Shown: positions 53,487-61,404 of the stretch, in pieces
How the letters are laid out: every line of letters starts with the position of its first letter
Numbering within the stretch: the stretch's first letter is position 1
NCBI GenBank assembly: GCA_023662825.1
Contig: JAMPIH010000002.1
Coordinates: 124,001 to 188,000, forward strand
Direction: 5' to 3'
From: Bacteroides sp.
GTDB taxonomy: Bacteria; Bacteroidota; Bacteroidia; Bacteroidales; P3
DNA: 64,000 bases
Made by a program: the position numbers and the translations under genes
The notes under the pieces: model-generated
The model's database searches: none
What the model saw: only the letters and a program-made list of their open reading frames with translations
What the model was told of the DNA's origin: nothing

Positions 53487-54788
53487 TCAATTCTTATTTC
53501 TCAGATACCCCCAGGCCGCATACAGCGGCACGTTCCGCATCCAGTCCTGCTCGCGGTAGTCGGACATCGAGAAGCGCAGGCCGTGCAGTTCGGGTTGGGC
53601 GGCCACAAGGGTGGAGAGCGATTTGGAGCGGAGGTTCTCTTCGGCTTTCACCTCTATCGGCACGATATCCATGCCGTCCTGCACCACGAAGTCGATTTCC
53701 AACTTGGCGTCGTTGCTGTAATAATACACGGAGTTGTTGAAGCTGGCGGCCAACTGGCTCATCACGTAATTCTCGGTAAAGGCTCCCTTGGCCTCTTCCA
53801 TGCCGTTTTCGGCCACCAACAGCGCTTGCGGCGGAATCTTGCTCATAGCGCCCAGCAAGCCGCAATCCAACAAAAAAAGCTTGAAATTGGGCAAATCCTC
53901 GTAGAACTTCAGTGGCATCTTCAGTTTCTGCACCCTCGGCACCTTATACACCAAACCGGCATCCAGCAGCCATTGAATCGCCACCTCGAAATCCTTCGCC
54001 CTTGCCCCCGGCTTGGCTACGCCGTAGATAAACTTCTTGTTCTCCTTGGCCAACTGCGAAGGCATCGACTGCCACACCATGTTGATGCGGTTGGATTCGG
54101 ATGCCGGAACATGCTTCGAAATGTCCTTTTGGTAGGTATAGAGGATATTGTTCTGAATCTCGCGCACCCTTACCGCGTCGTTGGAAGCCACGAATTCCTT
54201 TACAGCCTCCGGCATGCCGCCCACAAAATAATACTCTCTCAAAAATTTAATATACTCGCTTTTGAGCATCTTGACCGTTTCCCAGTCCTGGACGCGGAGA
54301 ATCTCCACCATCTGTTGCTTGCCCTTGGCGAGCAGGAACTCGTCGAAGGTCATGGGATAGATGTGCAGGATATCCACCTTGCCCACAGGGAACGACTCGT
54401 TGCGGTGCATCGTGATGCCCAGCAGCGAACCGGCCACCGCCACATGGTATTGCGGGGCGTTCTCGCAGAAATACTTCAGCACCGAAAGGCCGCGGGGGGC
54501 TTCCTGAATCTCGTCGAGGATAATCAGCGTTTTGCCAGGCAGGATGCTCTGTCCTGTAATGGCACTGATGGCCAATACGATACGCTGGATGTCGTAATCC
54601 TGCACGAACAGGGATTTGGCCAGTTCACTGTCGTCGCAGTTCACATAGGCCACGTTGTCGAATTCCTGTTTTCCGAACTCTTTCAGGATATAGGTCTTGC
54701 CCACCTGCCGGGCGCCCGAAAGGAGCAGCGGCTTCCTTCCTTTTTTATGTTTCCAGGCCTTAAGTTGACGGATGATGTTTCGGTTCAT
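53487..54788 (-). CDS. AAA ATPase with DUF4143 nuclease-like domain
   Basis: This 433-aa protein has Walker A GARQVGKT at 25-32 and Walker B IILDE near 89-93. The C-terminal DUF4143 part carries LEIDFVV and IVPIEVKAEEN, a PD-(D/E)XK-like pattern. Such proteins are widespread in Bacteroidales and often mobile or multicopy; function is unsettled (archaeal-type ATPase, possible toxin or repair role). The start at 54788 matches the family; upstream lie three direct repeats covering the promoter. Confidence 0.85.
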   Translation of the reverse strand: MNRNIIRQLKAWKHKKGRKPLLLSGARQVGKTYILKEFGKQEFDNVAYVNCDDSELAKSLFVQDYDIQRIVLAISAITGQSILPGKTLIILDEIQEAPRGLSVLKYFCENAPQYHVAVAGSLLGITMHRNESFPVGKVDILHIYPMTFDEFLLAKGKQQMVEILRVQDWETVKMLKSEYIKFLREYYFVGGMPEAVKEFVASNDAVRVREIQNNILYTYQKDISKHVPASESNRINMVWQSMPSQLAKENKKFIYGVAKPGARAKDFEVAIQWLLDAGLVYKVPRVQKLKMPLKFYEDLPNFKLFLLDCGLLGAMSKIPPQALLVAENGMEEAKGAFTENYVMSQLAASFNNSVYYYSNDAKLEIDFVVQDGMDIVPIEVKAEENLRSKSLSTLVAAQPELHGLRFSMSDYREQDWMRNVPLYAAWGYLRNKN

Positions 54789-54819
54789 GACAAAAGTCTG
54801 TAAATTATCGTTTTCGATG

Positions 54820-54919
54820 CAAATATACATTTTTTCGACCGAACTTTTGTAATAAAACTACATTTTTCCGACCGAACTTTTGTGATAAAACAACACTTTT
54901 CCGACCGAACTTTGTGATT
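54820..54919 (-). promoter_or_regulatory. DUF4143 gene promoter with three 33-bp direct repeats
   Basis: CGACCGAAC occurs at 54836, 54869 and 54902, exactly 33 bp apart, in units whose remainder (ACTTTTGT.ATAAAAC.ACA) is also conserved; the last unit is partial. The minus-strand -7 box TATATTTG (54820-54827) immediately follows the array, 31 nt before the start codon. The repeats therefore sit where an operator would be. Confidence 0.75.
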
Positions 54920-54956
54920 TCGGGCGGTGGCATCACCATAATCACCGAGAAAAGGC

Positions 54957-54964
54957 TATCTTTA
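54957..54964 (+). promoter_or_regulatory. Candidate promoter -7 box of the alpha/beta hydrolase gene
   Basis: TATCTTTA (7 of 8) lies 20 nt before the start codon at 54985. Confidence 0.4.
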
Positions 54965-54984
54965 CGAATGTAATTTCGATTTGT

Positions 54985-56061
54985 ATGAAAAATCTGATAA
55001 TCAGCATCTTATTATTTTCTTCATATCTGTGCGCCGCCCAAAGGCCGCAGGAACCAAAACCTCCATTCCCTTATTACAGCGAGGAGGTGATGTTTTATAA
55101 TCAAGCGCAGGATGTCAAGCTCTCGGGCACGCTTACCCTGCCTAAGAAGGGCTTTCGCGGCACCACGGTGGTGCTGGTTACCGGCAGCGGGCCGCAGGAC
55201 CGCAACGAGGAGGTGTTCGGACACAAACCCTTTCTGGTGCTTTCCGACTATCTGACCCGCGCCGGCATCGGGGTGCTGCGTTACGACGACCGGGGGGTGG
55301 GCAGTTCCACCGGCGAATTCAAGGACGCCACTTCCCACGATTTCTCGCTGGATGCCGAAGCCGCTGTGGATTACCTGCACAGGCGCAGGTTCAAGCGGGT
55401 AGGGATGCTGGGGCACAGCGAGGGCGGCAGCATCACGATCATGAACGCCGCCCGCAATCCCGAACTGGCCTTCGCGGTGCTGCTGGCATCGCCCGGAATA
55501 CGCGGCGACAGCCTGCTTCTGTTGCAGCAGGAAGCCGTGGCCCGTAATGCCGGCTGGCCCGAAAGCACGATCCGCTTCACGCGCGAGGCCAACAGGCAGG
55601 TGTTCGAGCTCTTGGAATCCAACCCTGAGGTGGAAAAACTGATGGATACCCTGAAATTTACGGTGCGCACCTTGATGGGCAGCGATTTTCCGGAAGAACC
55701 CTTCGAGGATGATCGTATGGAAAAGAACGTGGAGATGCAGATAGCACGCACCACAAACCCCTGGATGCTGTATTTCCTGCGCTACGACCCGGCCTCCGGC
55801 CTAAGGAAGATAAACTGTCCCGTGCTGGCGCTCAACGGCGGCGAAGACCTGCAGGTAACGCCCCAGGCCAATATCGGCGCCATTGAATCCGCATTGCATC
55901 AGGGCGGGAACACGCACTTCGAAACTGAAATCTTTCCCGGCCTGAACCATCTCTTTCAAGCCTGTAAGACTTGCTCCGTTTCCGAATATGCCGAATTGGA
56001 GGAAACCATCAACGAAAAGGTGCTGGCACGGATTGCGGTCTGGATTAACGGGTTGTATTAG
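54985..56061 (+). CDS. Exported alpha/beta hydrolase
   Basis: This 358-aa protein has a signal peptide (cleavage near LCAA, residue 18). The hydrolase fold shows VTGSGPQDRNE (oxyanion region), nucleophile Ser in GHSEGGS, the acid in NGGEDLQV and the His in GLNHLFQ. It resembles the S9-like or acyl-peptide hydrolases found in the Bacteroidota periplasm. Substrate unknown. Its stop overlaps the convergent TonB-receptor stop by 4 nt. Confidence 0.85.
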   Translation: MKNLIISILLFSSYLCAAQRPQEPKPPFPYYSEEVMFYNQAQDVKLSGTLTLPKKGFRGTTVVLVTGSGPQDRNEEVFGHKPFLVLSDYLTRAGIGVLRYDDRGVGSSTGEFKDATSHDFSLDAEAAVDYLHRRRFKRVGMLGHSEGGSITIMNAARNPELAFAVLLASPGIRGDSLLLLQQEAVARNAGWPESTIRFTREANRQVFELLESNPEVEKLMDTLKFTVRTLMGSDFPEEPFEDDRMEKNVEMQIARTTNPWMLYFLRYDPASGLRKINCPVLALNGGEDLQVTPQANIGAIESALHQGGNTHFETEIFPGLNHLFQACKTCSVSEYAELEETINEKVLARIAVWINGLY

Positions 56062-58553
56062 AAAGTGATGTCTAACTTGAGGTTCACCTGCAACGGGGTG
56101 AGCGTATTGGGAATGGCGTAGCTGGTGCCGTCCACGGTGGGAATCCACATATAGGAAATCGTGTTGCGCATCTGGAACATGTTGAACAGTTCGAGCGTGA
56201 GCCAGATGTCTTTAAGATAGGCGAACGGATTGCGTCTGGACAACTGCCGCTCCTGGCTCTTGAGCAGGAACGAAAGCCCCACGTCCACGCGCTTGTAGTC
56301 GGGCAGGCGTGTCTTGCGGCCCTTGAGCAGGGAGGGGTCTTCCAGGCGTTTGGAATCGCCCGAGGGCAGTCCGGTGGCATACACGGCGTTCAGATAGATC
56401 TTGAAGTTCTTTTTCCGGAACAGGAAGTCGAGGTAGTCCTGTACGTAGAGGTTCAGTGAAACAAGCTGGTTGGTGGGACGGGGAACCCAGCCGCTGTGCC
56501 GTTTGACGCCCGCCGCATCGGTATAGGTGATGTTCTCGCGGGTGTTCATGAACGAAAGGCTGATCCAGGAGTTGACTCCGGGAACGAATTCCCCGTCCAG
56601 GCGCAGATCGACCCCGGCGGCGTAGCCCTTGCCGCAGTTCCTGGCCATATAGCGGATCCGCACGTTGTCGATTTCGTAGGGGTTCAGGTCGTAGAGATAC
56701 TTGTAATAGGCTTCGGCCGTAAACTTGAAAGGCCGGTCCCACATCTTGAAATAGAGGTCGGTGGCGAACACGGCGTGGATGGACTTCTGCGCCTTCACCT
56801 TCTTGTTGAGATGGCCGTACAGGTCGCGCATTTCCTTGTAGAAAGGCGGTTGGGCGTAGTGTCCCACGGCAAGCCGGAAATGCACCTCGCGCTTCCAGCC
56901 GGGATTGATGTTGAAATTGAGGCGTGGGCTCCAGGTGAATTCGTTGTTCAACGTCCAGTACGAGAAGCGGATGCCGGCGTCCAGCACGTAGCGGTCTTGC
57001 GTGTTGAAATCGAACTTGGCCTGGGCGAAGGCGTTCAGGCGGTGCGAGACCGTGTGGTGGTCGGCCTTATAGACATCCTGCAGGGCGGGGGGCGCGAGCG
57101 GCGATTCCTCTCCCGGCGGGTTCTGCGGCGCCAGGGGCAGGTTGTAGCCCGCCGAATCCTCCATATGCCATTCGTCCAGATGGTCGATGATATCTTCGTA
57201 CTGATACTTGAAGCCCCACTGCACGTGCGCCACCGGAGTCTGCTGCCAGCCCCGGTAGTCCAGGGCGGTGATGATGCCGTTCAGATAGTTGCGGGCGTGG
57301 TCCATGTAATGCCCTTCGCCCAATACGTCGCCTTCCACGGCATGGCCGCCGTTGTCGCTCATGGTCTCGCTGAGGCGGTAATAGCCCTCGATGTCGAAAT
57401 TCTCGCGTTCCACGGTGTTGAAGAAACTCGCCGTAAGGCTGTGCCGGGCGTCGGCCGAGGCCTGGTTCGTCCAGGTGAGCGCACCGAAGTAGGTGGTGAA
57501 ACGGTCTATCTCGAAGCCGTTGAAATCGACCCAGAAGGATTTGGACGCCCCCGAGGTGCCGAACTTGGTCTGCTGGCTCTTGGGCGTGAACTTATAGCGG
57601 TTGTGGGCGATGTTGCCCAAGAGTTCGATTTTGTTCCTGGAATCGATCTGATAGGCGATCAGCAACTGGAAATCGGTAAAGGAGGGTTTGTACTGCCCCG
57701 ACTTGTCCAGCTTCTTGAGCACCAGTTGGGAATTTTTCTGCCTCAGCCCCGCCAGATAGGTGAATTTCTTGTTCTTGGAAGCCCCCTCCAGATGCAGGTG
57801 CCCGCCCATGAAGCTCAAACCCACCGAGCCGCCGAACTGTTGGGGCTGCCTGTATCGGATATCGAGTACGGAACTCATCTTGTCGCCGTAGCGGGCGTCG
57901 AAACCGCCGCTCGAAAAGGTGAGGGTCTGCACTAAGTCGGGATTGATAAAGCTCAGGCCTTCCTGTTCGCCCGAACGGGTCAGGAACGGACGGTAAATCT
58001 CCACGCCGTTCACATACACTAAGTTCTCGTCGAAGTTGCCGCCCCGCACTGAGTATTGCGAGCTCAGCTCGTTGTTGTTGTTGACCCCCGGCAGCGACAT
58101 CACCAGGCCTTCCACTCCCCCCGTGATGCCGGGCAGGGTCTGCCCCGAAAGCGGGGTCAGGTTCACGTAGGCGGCGTTGCGCTGGCGCTCGCCCTGCACG
58201 GAAACTTCCTCCATCTGCACCCGCGATGCCTGCAGGTTCACCTGCAATTGTTTTTTCTGTCCGTTTTGAAGCTTGATTTTCTGTCTGTAAGGCTGATAGG
58301 AAGTATGGCTGAAAAGCAGTTCCAGTTCGATGCCGGCGGGCACGTTCAGGCTGAAATAGCCTTTTTCGGAGGTGGAGGTTCCGATGGGTTTTTCTATATT
58401 GACCACGCCCACCGAGACCACTGGGATGCTGTTGCCGTTCTCATCGCGCACATACCCCTCGATAACGGCGTTCTGGCTGAAGGCGAATAAGGGCAGCGAC
58501 AGCAGTAAGGCCACCGCCAAACGCGACAGAAACACGGAAAGGCTATTCTTCAT
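56058..58553 (-). CDS. TonB-dependent outer-membrane receptor
   Basis: This 831-aa protein has a signal peptide (cleavage near FAFSQ) and a carboxypeptidase-D-like regulatory domain (about 27-110, with AVIEGYVRDENGNSIPVVSV). A plug domain follows (LPGVNNNNELSSQYSVRGG, then ENLVYVNGVEIYRPF), and a 22-strand-type barrel extends to the end. No SusD partner is next to it, so it is not a typical Sus pair; cargo unknown. Start overlaps the preceding gene by 11 nt. Confidence 0.9.
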   Translation of the reverse strand: MKNSLSVFLSRLAVALLLSLPLFAFSQNAVIEGYVRDENGNSIPVVSVGVVNIEKPIGTSTSEKGYFSLNVPAGIELELLFSHTSYQPYRQKIKLQNGQKKQLQVNLQASRVQMEEVSVQGERQRNAAYVNLTPLSGQTLPGITGGVEGLVMSLPGVNNNNELSSQYSVRGGNFDENLVYVNGVEIYRPFLTRSGEQEGLSFINPDLVQTLTFSSGGFDARYGDKMSSVLDIRYRQPQQFGGSVGLSFMGGHLHLEGASKNKKFTYLAGLRQKNSQLVLKKLDKSGQYKPSFTDFQLLIAYQIDSRNKIELLGNIAHNRYKFTPKSQQTKFGTSGASKSFWVDFNGFEIDRFTTYFGALTWTNQASADARHSLTASFFNTVERENFDIEGYYRLSETMSDNGGHAVEGDVLGEGHYMDHARNYLNGIITALDYRGWQQTPVAHVQWGFKYQYEDIIDHLDEWHMEDSAGYNLPLAPQNPPGEESPLAPPALQDVYKADHHTVSHRLNAFAQAKFDFNTQDRYVLDAGIRFSYWTLNNEFTWSPRLNFNINPGWKREVHFRLAVGHYAQPPFYKEMRDLYGHLNKKVKAQKSIHAVFATDLYFKMWDRPFKFTAEAYYKYLYDLNPYEIDNVRIRYMARNCGKGYAAGVDLRLDGEFVPGVNSWISLSFMNTRENITYTDAAGVKRHSGWVPRPTNQLVSLNLYVQDYLDFLFRKKNFKIYLNAVYATGLPSGDSKRLEDPSLLKGRKTRLPDYKRVDVGLSFLLKSQERQLSRRNPFAYLKDIWLTLELFNMFQMRNTISYMWIPTVDGTSYAIPNTLTPLQVNLKLDITF

Positions 58554-59280
58554 TGCTAAATTCGGGCAGCGCGCCGGAAGGAGTCGCCTCGTACTGCTTG
58601 TAATCCTGACCCTGCGCCTCGGTCTTCTCCATCTCCTTGCGGCGTTTGAGCTGCTTTACGAACTGCGCCCAGGCAAAGGGGTTGAGCAGGTTCACGGGCG
58701 CCACCTGGTTCTGGTAATAGTTTCTCGAAACCTGTTGCTGCATGAGCGAGCGGTAGTTCATGTCGGCGTTCATCTTGCCGTTCCGGGCCTGCTCGCGCAT
58801 GGAAGCCAGGTCGAAATTCTTACGGATGATATCCATATCCGATTGGGGAAGCTTCAGGTTGATGAAGGCTTCGCGGAACTTGTCCTTGCTCGGCCAAGGG
58901 TAGATGACGGTCTCGAGCAGCATCACGGTATCTTGTTCCATAGGCACCACCATCGAGTAGGCGTCGTGGCGTATCGTGTCGGGAATCACCACGGAACAGG
59001 GTCGGTAGCCCACCGAGGTGAAGCGCACCGTGTCGCCCACGAGCGCCACGAACGAGAAGAATCCGTTGGCATCGGCAATCGTTCCCTGCCGGCGCGAGCC
59101 GATGATCAGGGTCGTGAAGGGCAGGGGATTGCTGTCGATGCCGCTGACCACGACCCCCGAGAACTGGATTATCTTAGCGGGAGCCGCGTGATGCCGCAGC
59201 TGCGAATAGGCCGACGGCCCTTCGGCAAGGAGCCAGAGGGCGGCCAGGACAAGAAGTCTTTTGAGGCAGGAGGCACGCAT
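58543..59280 (-). CDS. Exported carboxypeptidase-like regulatory-domain protein
   Basis: This 245-aa protein has a signal peptide and a CarboxypepD_reg-like domain (about 35-125: FSGVVVSGIDSNPLPFTTL, GTIADANGFFSFVA, VRFTSVGYRP). A charged helical C-terminal part with no known fold (NPFAWAQFVKQLKRRKEMEK) follows. It overlaps the TonB receptor start by 11 nt, so the pair is likely one operon and may act together at the envelope. A minus-strand TAACTTCG (59285-59292) is 5 nt upstream. Confidence 0.75.
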   Translation of the reverse strand: MRASCLKRLLVLAALWLLAEGPSAYSQLRHHAAPAKIIQFSGVVVSGIDSNPLPFTTLIIGSRRQGTIADANGFFSFVALVGDTVRFTSVGYRPCSVVIPDTIRHDAYSMVVPMEQDTVMLLETVIYPWPSKDKFREAFINLKLPQSDMDIIRKNFDLASMREQARNGKMNADMNYRSLMQQQVSRNYYQNQVAPVNLLNPFAWAQFVKQLKRRKEMEKTEAQGQDYKQYEATPSGALPEFSNEE

Positions 59281-59289
59281 AACGCGAAG

Positions 59290-60087
59290 TTAGGCTTTTT
59301 TATCCAATAATCCTTTATGCGACATGACCAGAATCGCGATTCCTCCCAAGATAAAGGGAATGCTCAGGATCTGCCCCATGTCCAGCAGGTGCCCCGCTTC
59401 CCAGTCAACCTGCACTTCCTTAAGGAATTCTATAAGGAAACGGGCGCCGAAACAGCCGATGAGGAACCAGCCGAACATCTGCCCGTTGCGCACCTGACCC
59501 TTCTTTTTCCAGAAATAGGCTGTCAGGGCGGTGAACAGCAGCAGGTAGCAGAGCGCTTCGTAAATCTGGGTGGGATGTTTGGGCAGCAGTTCTCCGTCGC
59601 GCACGAACACAAAGCCCCAGGGCAGGGAGGTGAGGTGTCCGTAGATTTCGGAGTTCATGAGGTTGCCCATGCGGATAAAGAAGCCGCTCAGGGCCACCGT
59701 GACCACCACGCGGTCGAGCCAGTACCAGATGGAGGTCTTGTATTTGCGGGAAACCAGCCACAGGGCGATGATGATGCCGATGGCCGCACCGTGGCTCGCC
59801 AGCCCGCCGTCGCGTATCTTGAAGATATCCAAGGGATGGCTCAGGTACCACTGCGGTTCGTAGAAGAAGCAGTGCCCCAGACGCGCGCCCACGATAACCG
59901 CCACCGCCACATACCAGAGCAGCACGTCCGCCATTTCGGGCTTCTGCCCCTCCAGTTTGAGCATGCGCGCCAGAATCCACCAGCCCAGCAGGAAAGCCAC
60001 GGCGAACAGGATTCCGTACCAGCGTATCTCTAGTCCAAACAGGCTAAACGCCACAGGATTAACGTTCCAAATAATGTAATTTAACAT
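59290..60087 (-). CDS. lgt: Prolipoprotein diacylglyceryl transferase
   Basis: This 265-aa multi-pass inner-membrane enzyme attaches diacylglycerol to the lipobox Cys of prolipoproteins. The conserved IRWYGILFA, GGLASHGAAIG, GRxGNLMNSE-like stretch (IRMGNLMNSEIYG) and HPTQIYEA are present. It overlaps the MerR-like gene by 7 nt and closes the alaS operon. Confidence 0.93.
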   Translation of the reverse strand: MLNYIIWNVNPVAFSLFGLEIRWYGILFAVAFLLGWWILARMLKLEGQKPEMADVLLWYVAVAVIVGARLGHCFFYEPQWYLSHPLDIFKIRDGGLASHGAAIGIIIALWLVSRKYKTSIWYWLDRVVVTVALSGFFIRMGNLMNSEIYGHLTSLPWGFVFVRDGELLPKHPTQIYEALCYLLLFTALTAYFWKKKGQVRNGQMFGWFLIGCFGARFLIEFLKEVQVDWEAGHLLDMGQILSIPFILGGIAILVMSHKGLLDKKA

Positions 60088-60410
60088 AATTCTTTAAGTT
60101 CGAGCAGCAGACTTTTTATCCGCCGCAGGTTCTCGGCCACCGTAAGGCGGGCATCCTGGGAATCAATGGATTTTCCCTTTAATTTTTCCTTGGCCCCTTG
60201 CAGGGTGTGTCCCTGTTCCTTGACCAGATGGTAGATTTGATGGAAGTAGTCCAGATCCCGTCGGGTAAAAAGCCGGTTCCCTTTCTTGTTACGTTGTGGA
60301 TGTATCACTTTAAATTCTTTCTCCCAAAATCGTATGAGAGAAGTATTTACATTAAATAATGCAGCCACCTCGCCGATGGTGTAAAAGAGCTTTTTCTCTT
60401 GTTCTTCCAT
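60081..60410 (-). CDS. MerR-family transcriptional regulator
   Basis: This 109-aa protein is a MerR-type DNA-binding domain (FYTIGEVAALFNVNTSLIRF, WEKEF, then RNKKGNRLFTRRDL) with a short dimer helix and no sensing domain. Found in the same place beside M23 peptidase and lgt in many Bacteroidota. It could respond to no ligand or bind a partner. Confidence 0.85.
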   Translation of the reverse strand: MEEQEKKLFYTIGEVAALFNVNTSLIRFWEKEFKVIHPQRNKKGNRLFTRRDLDYFHQIYHLVKEQGHTLQGAKEKLKGKSIDSQDARLTVAENLRRIKSLLLELKELC

Positions 60411-60412
60411 GG

Positions 60413-61387
60413 CTACGACAAGCTTTGGTTAACTTCCTTCGCCTTTTCGAAGATTTCGAGGTATTCTTCGGGCGACATATCGATAAAGAAGTAATAGACC
60501 GGGTTCACGTGCTTGCCGTTCACCAGCACTTCGTAATGCACGTGCGGGCCGCTGGAAGCCCCGGTGGAACCCACGTAGCCCACGATATCCCCCCGTGTCA
60601 CCTTTTGCCCCGGCCTTACGGCCAGTTTGCTCATGTGGGCATAGAGCGATTCGTAGCCGAATCCGTGGTCTATCTTGCACACGATGCCGTAGCCCGAAAA
60701 ACCGCGCGGGCTATGGTCGGCCACGGTAACCTTTCCGTTGCCGGTAGCGTAGATGGGCGTTCCCTGCGGGGCGGCGATATCCACGCCCGTATGCATGCGC
60801 AATGCCTTGTATATGGGATGGAACCGGTATCCGTAACCGGAGCTCATGCGGCTGTTATGCTTGTTGATCGGATAAATGGCCGGCACGCGCCGCATGCGTT
60901 CCTCCTTGTGCTTGGCCAAGTCGTAGATCTGATCCAGCGAAATGGACTGGGCGTAGAGGTCGTTGGCCAGCTTGTCCACCTTTTCGGAGGTCTGCACGAT
61001 GGCACGCGAAATGGTGTTGTCCTTGAAGTTGCTGTAGTTCTGCCGCAACACCGCCTTGGGAACGGGCGGTTCAGCCTCGAAGATCATGCGGTAGAGGTCG
61101 CGGTCGCGGGTATGCACGTCGGCAACCACCTTTTCCAGCTCATCGACCCGGCCGCACAGATAGGTGTATTGCGCCCTGGCTGCTATCAAGTCTTCCGAGA
61201 GCTGCTTTTCGCGCGGCGACTCGAAGAAGTTTACCGACACGAACATGGCGACACCGAAGAAAAACAGAGCCACCACCAGATAGCGCAGTATCTTGAACAG
61301 ACGCTGCTTGGCGCTGACCCGCACCTTCTTGACCGAAAGCGAAGCGGTATCTAGATAGTAGATTTCGTTCTTTTTCTTCCTTGCCAT
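60413..61387 (-). CDS. M23-family peptidoglycan endopeptidase
   Basis: This 324-aa protein has an N-terminal cytoplasmic tail, one transmembrane helix (about 35-55), a coiled coil (about 60-160) and an M23 LytM domain. The zinc ligands are seen in MHTGVDIAAP (HxxxD) and GPHVHYEV (HxH). It probably cuts peptidoglycan cross-links at division, anchored on the inner membrane. It lies 17 nt after alaS. Confidence 0.92.
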   Translation of the reverse strand: MARKKKNEIYYLDTASLSVKKVRVSAKQRLFKILRYLVVALFFFGVAMFVSVNFFESPREKQLSEDLIAARAQYTYLCGRVDELEKVVADVHTRDRDLYRMIFEAEPPVPKAVLRQNYSNFKDNTISRAIVQTSEKVDKLANDLYAQSISLDQIYDLAKHKEERMRRVPAIYPINKHNSRMSSGYGYRFHPIYKALRMHTGVDIAAPQGTPIYATGNGKVTVADHSPRGFSGYGIVCKIDHGFGYESLYAHMSKLAVRPGQKVTRGDIVGYVGSTGASSGPHVHYEVLVNGKHVNPVYYFFIDMSPEEYLEIFEKAKEVNQSLS

Positions 61388-61404
61388 GTGTCAGGGTTGG
61401 CCTT

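Noticed and set aside
54831-54919. Three repeats at 33-bp spacing as a CRISPR array.
   Set aside because: The units are contiguous with no variable spacers, only three in number, and directly cover a promoter; no cas genes are present.
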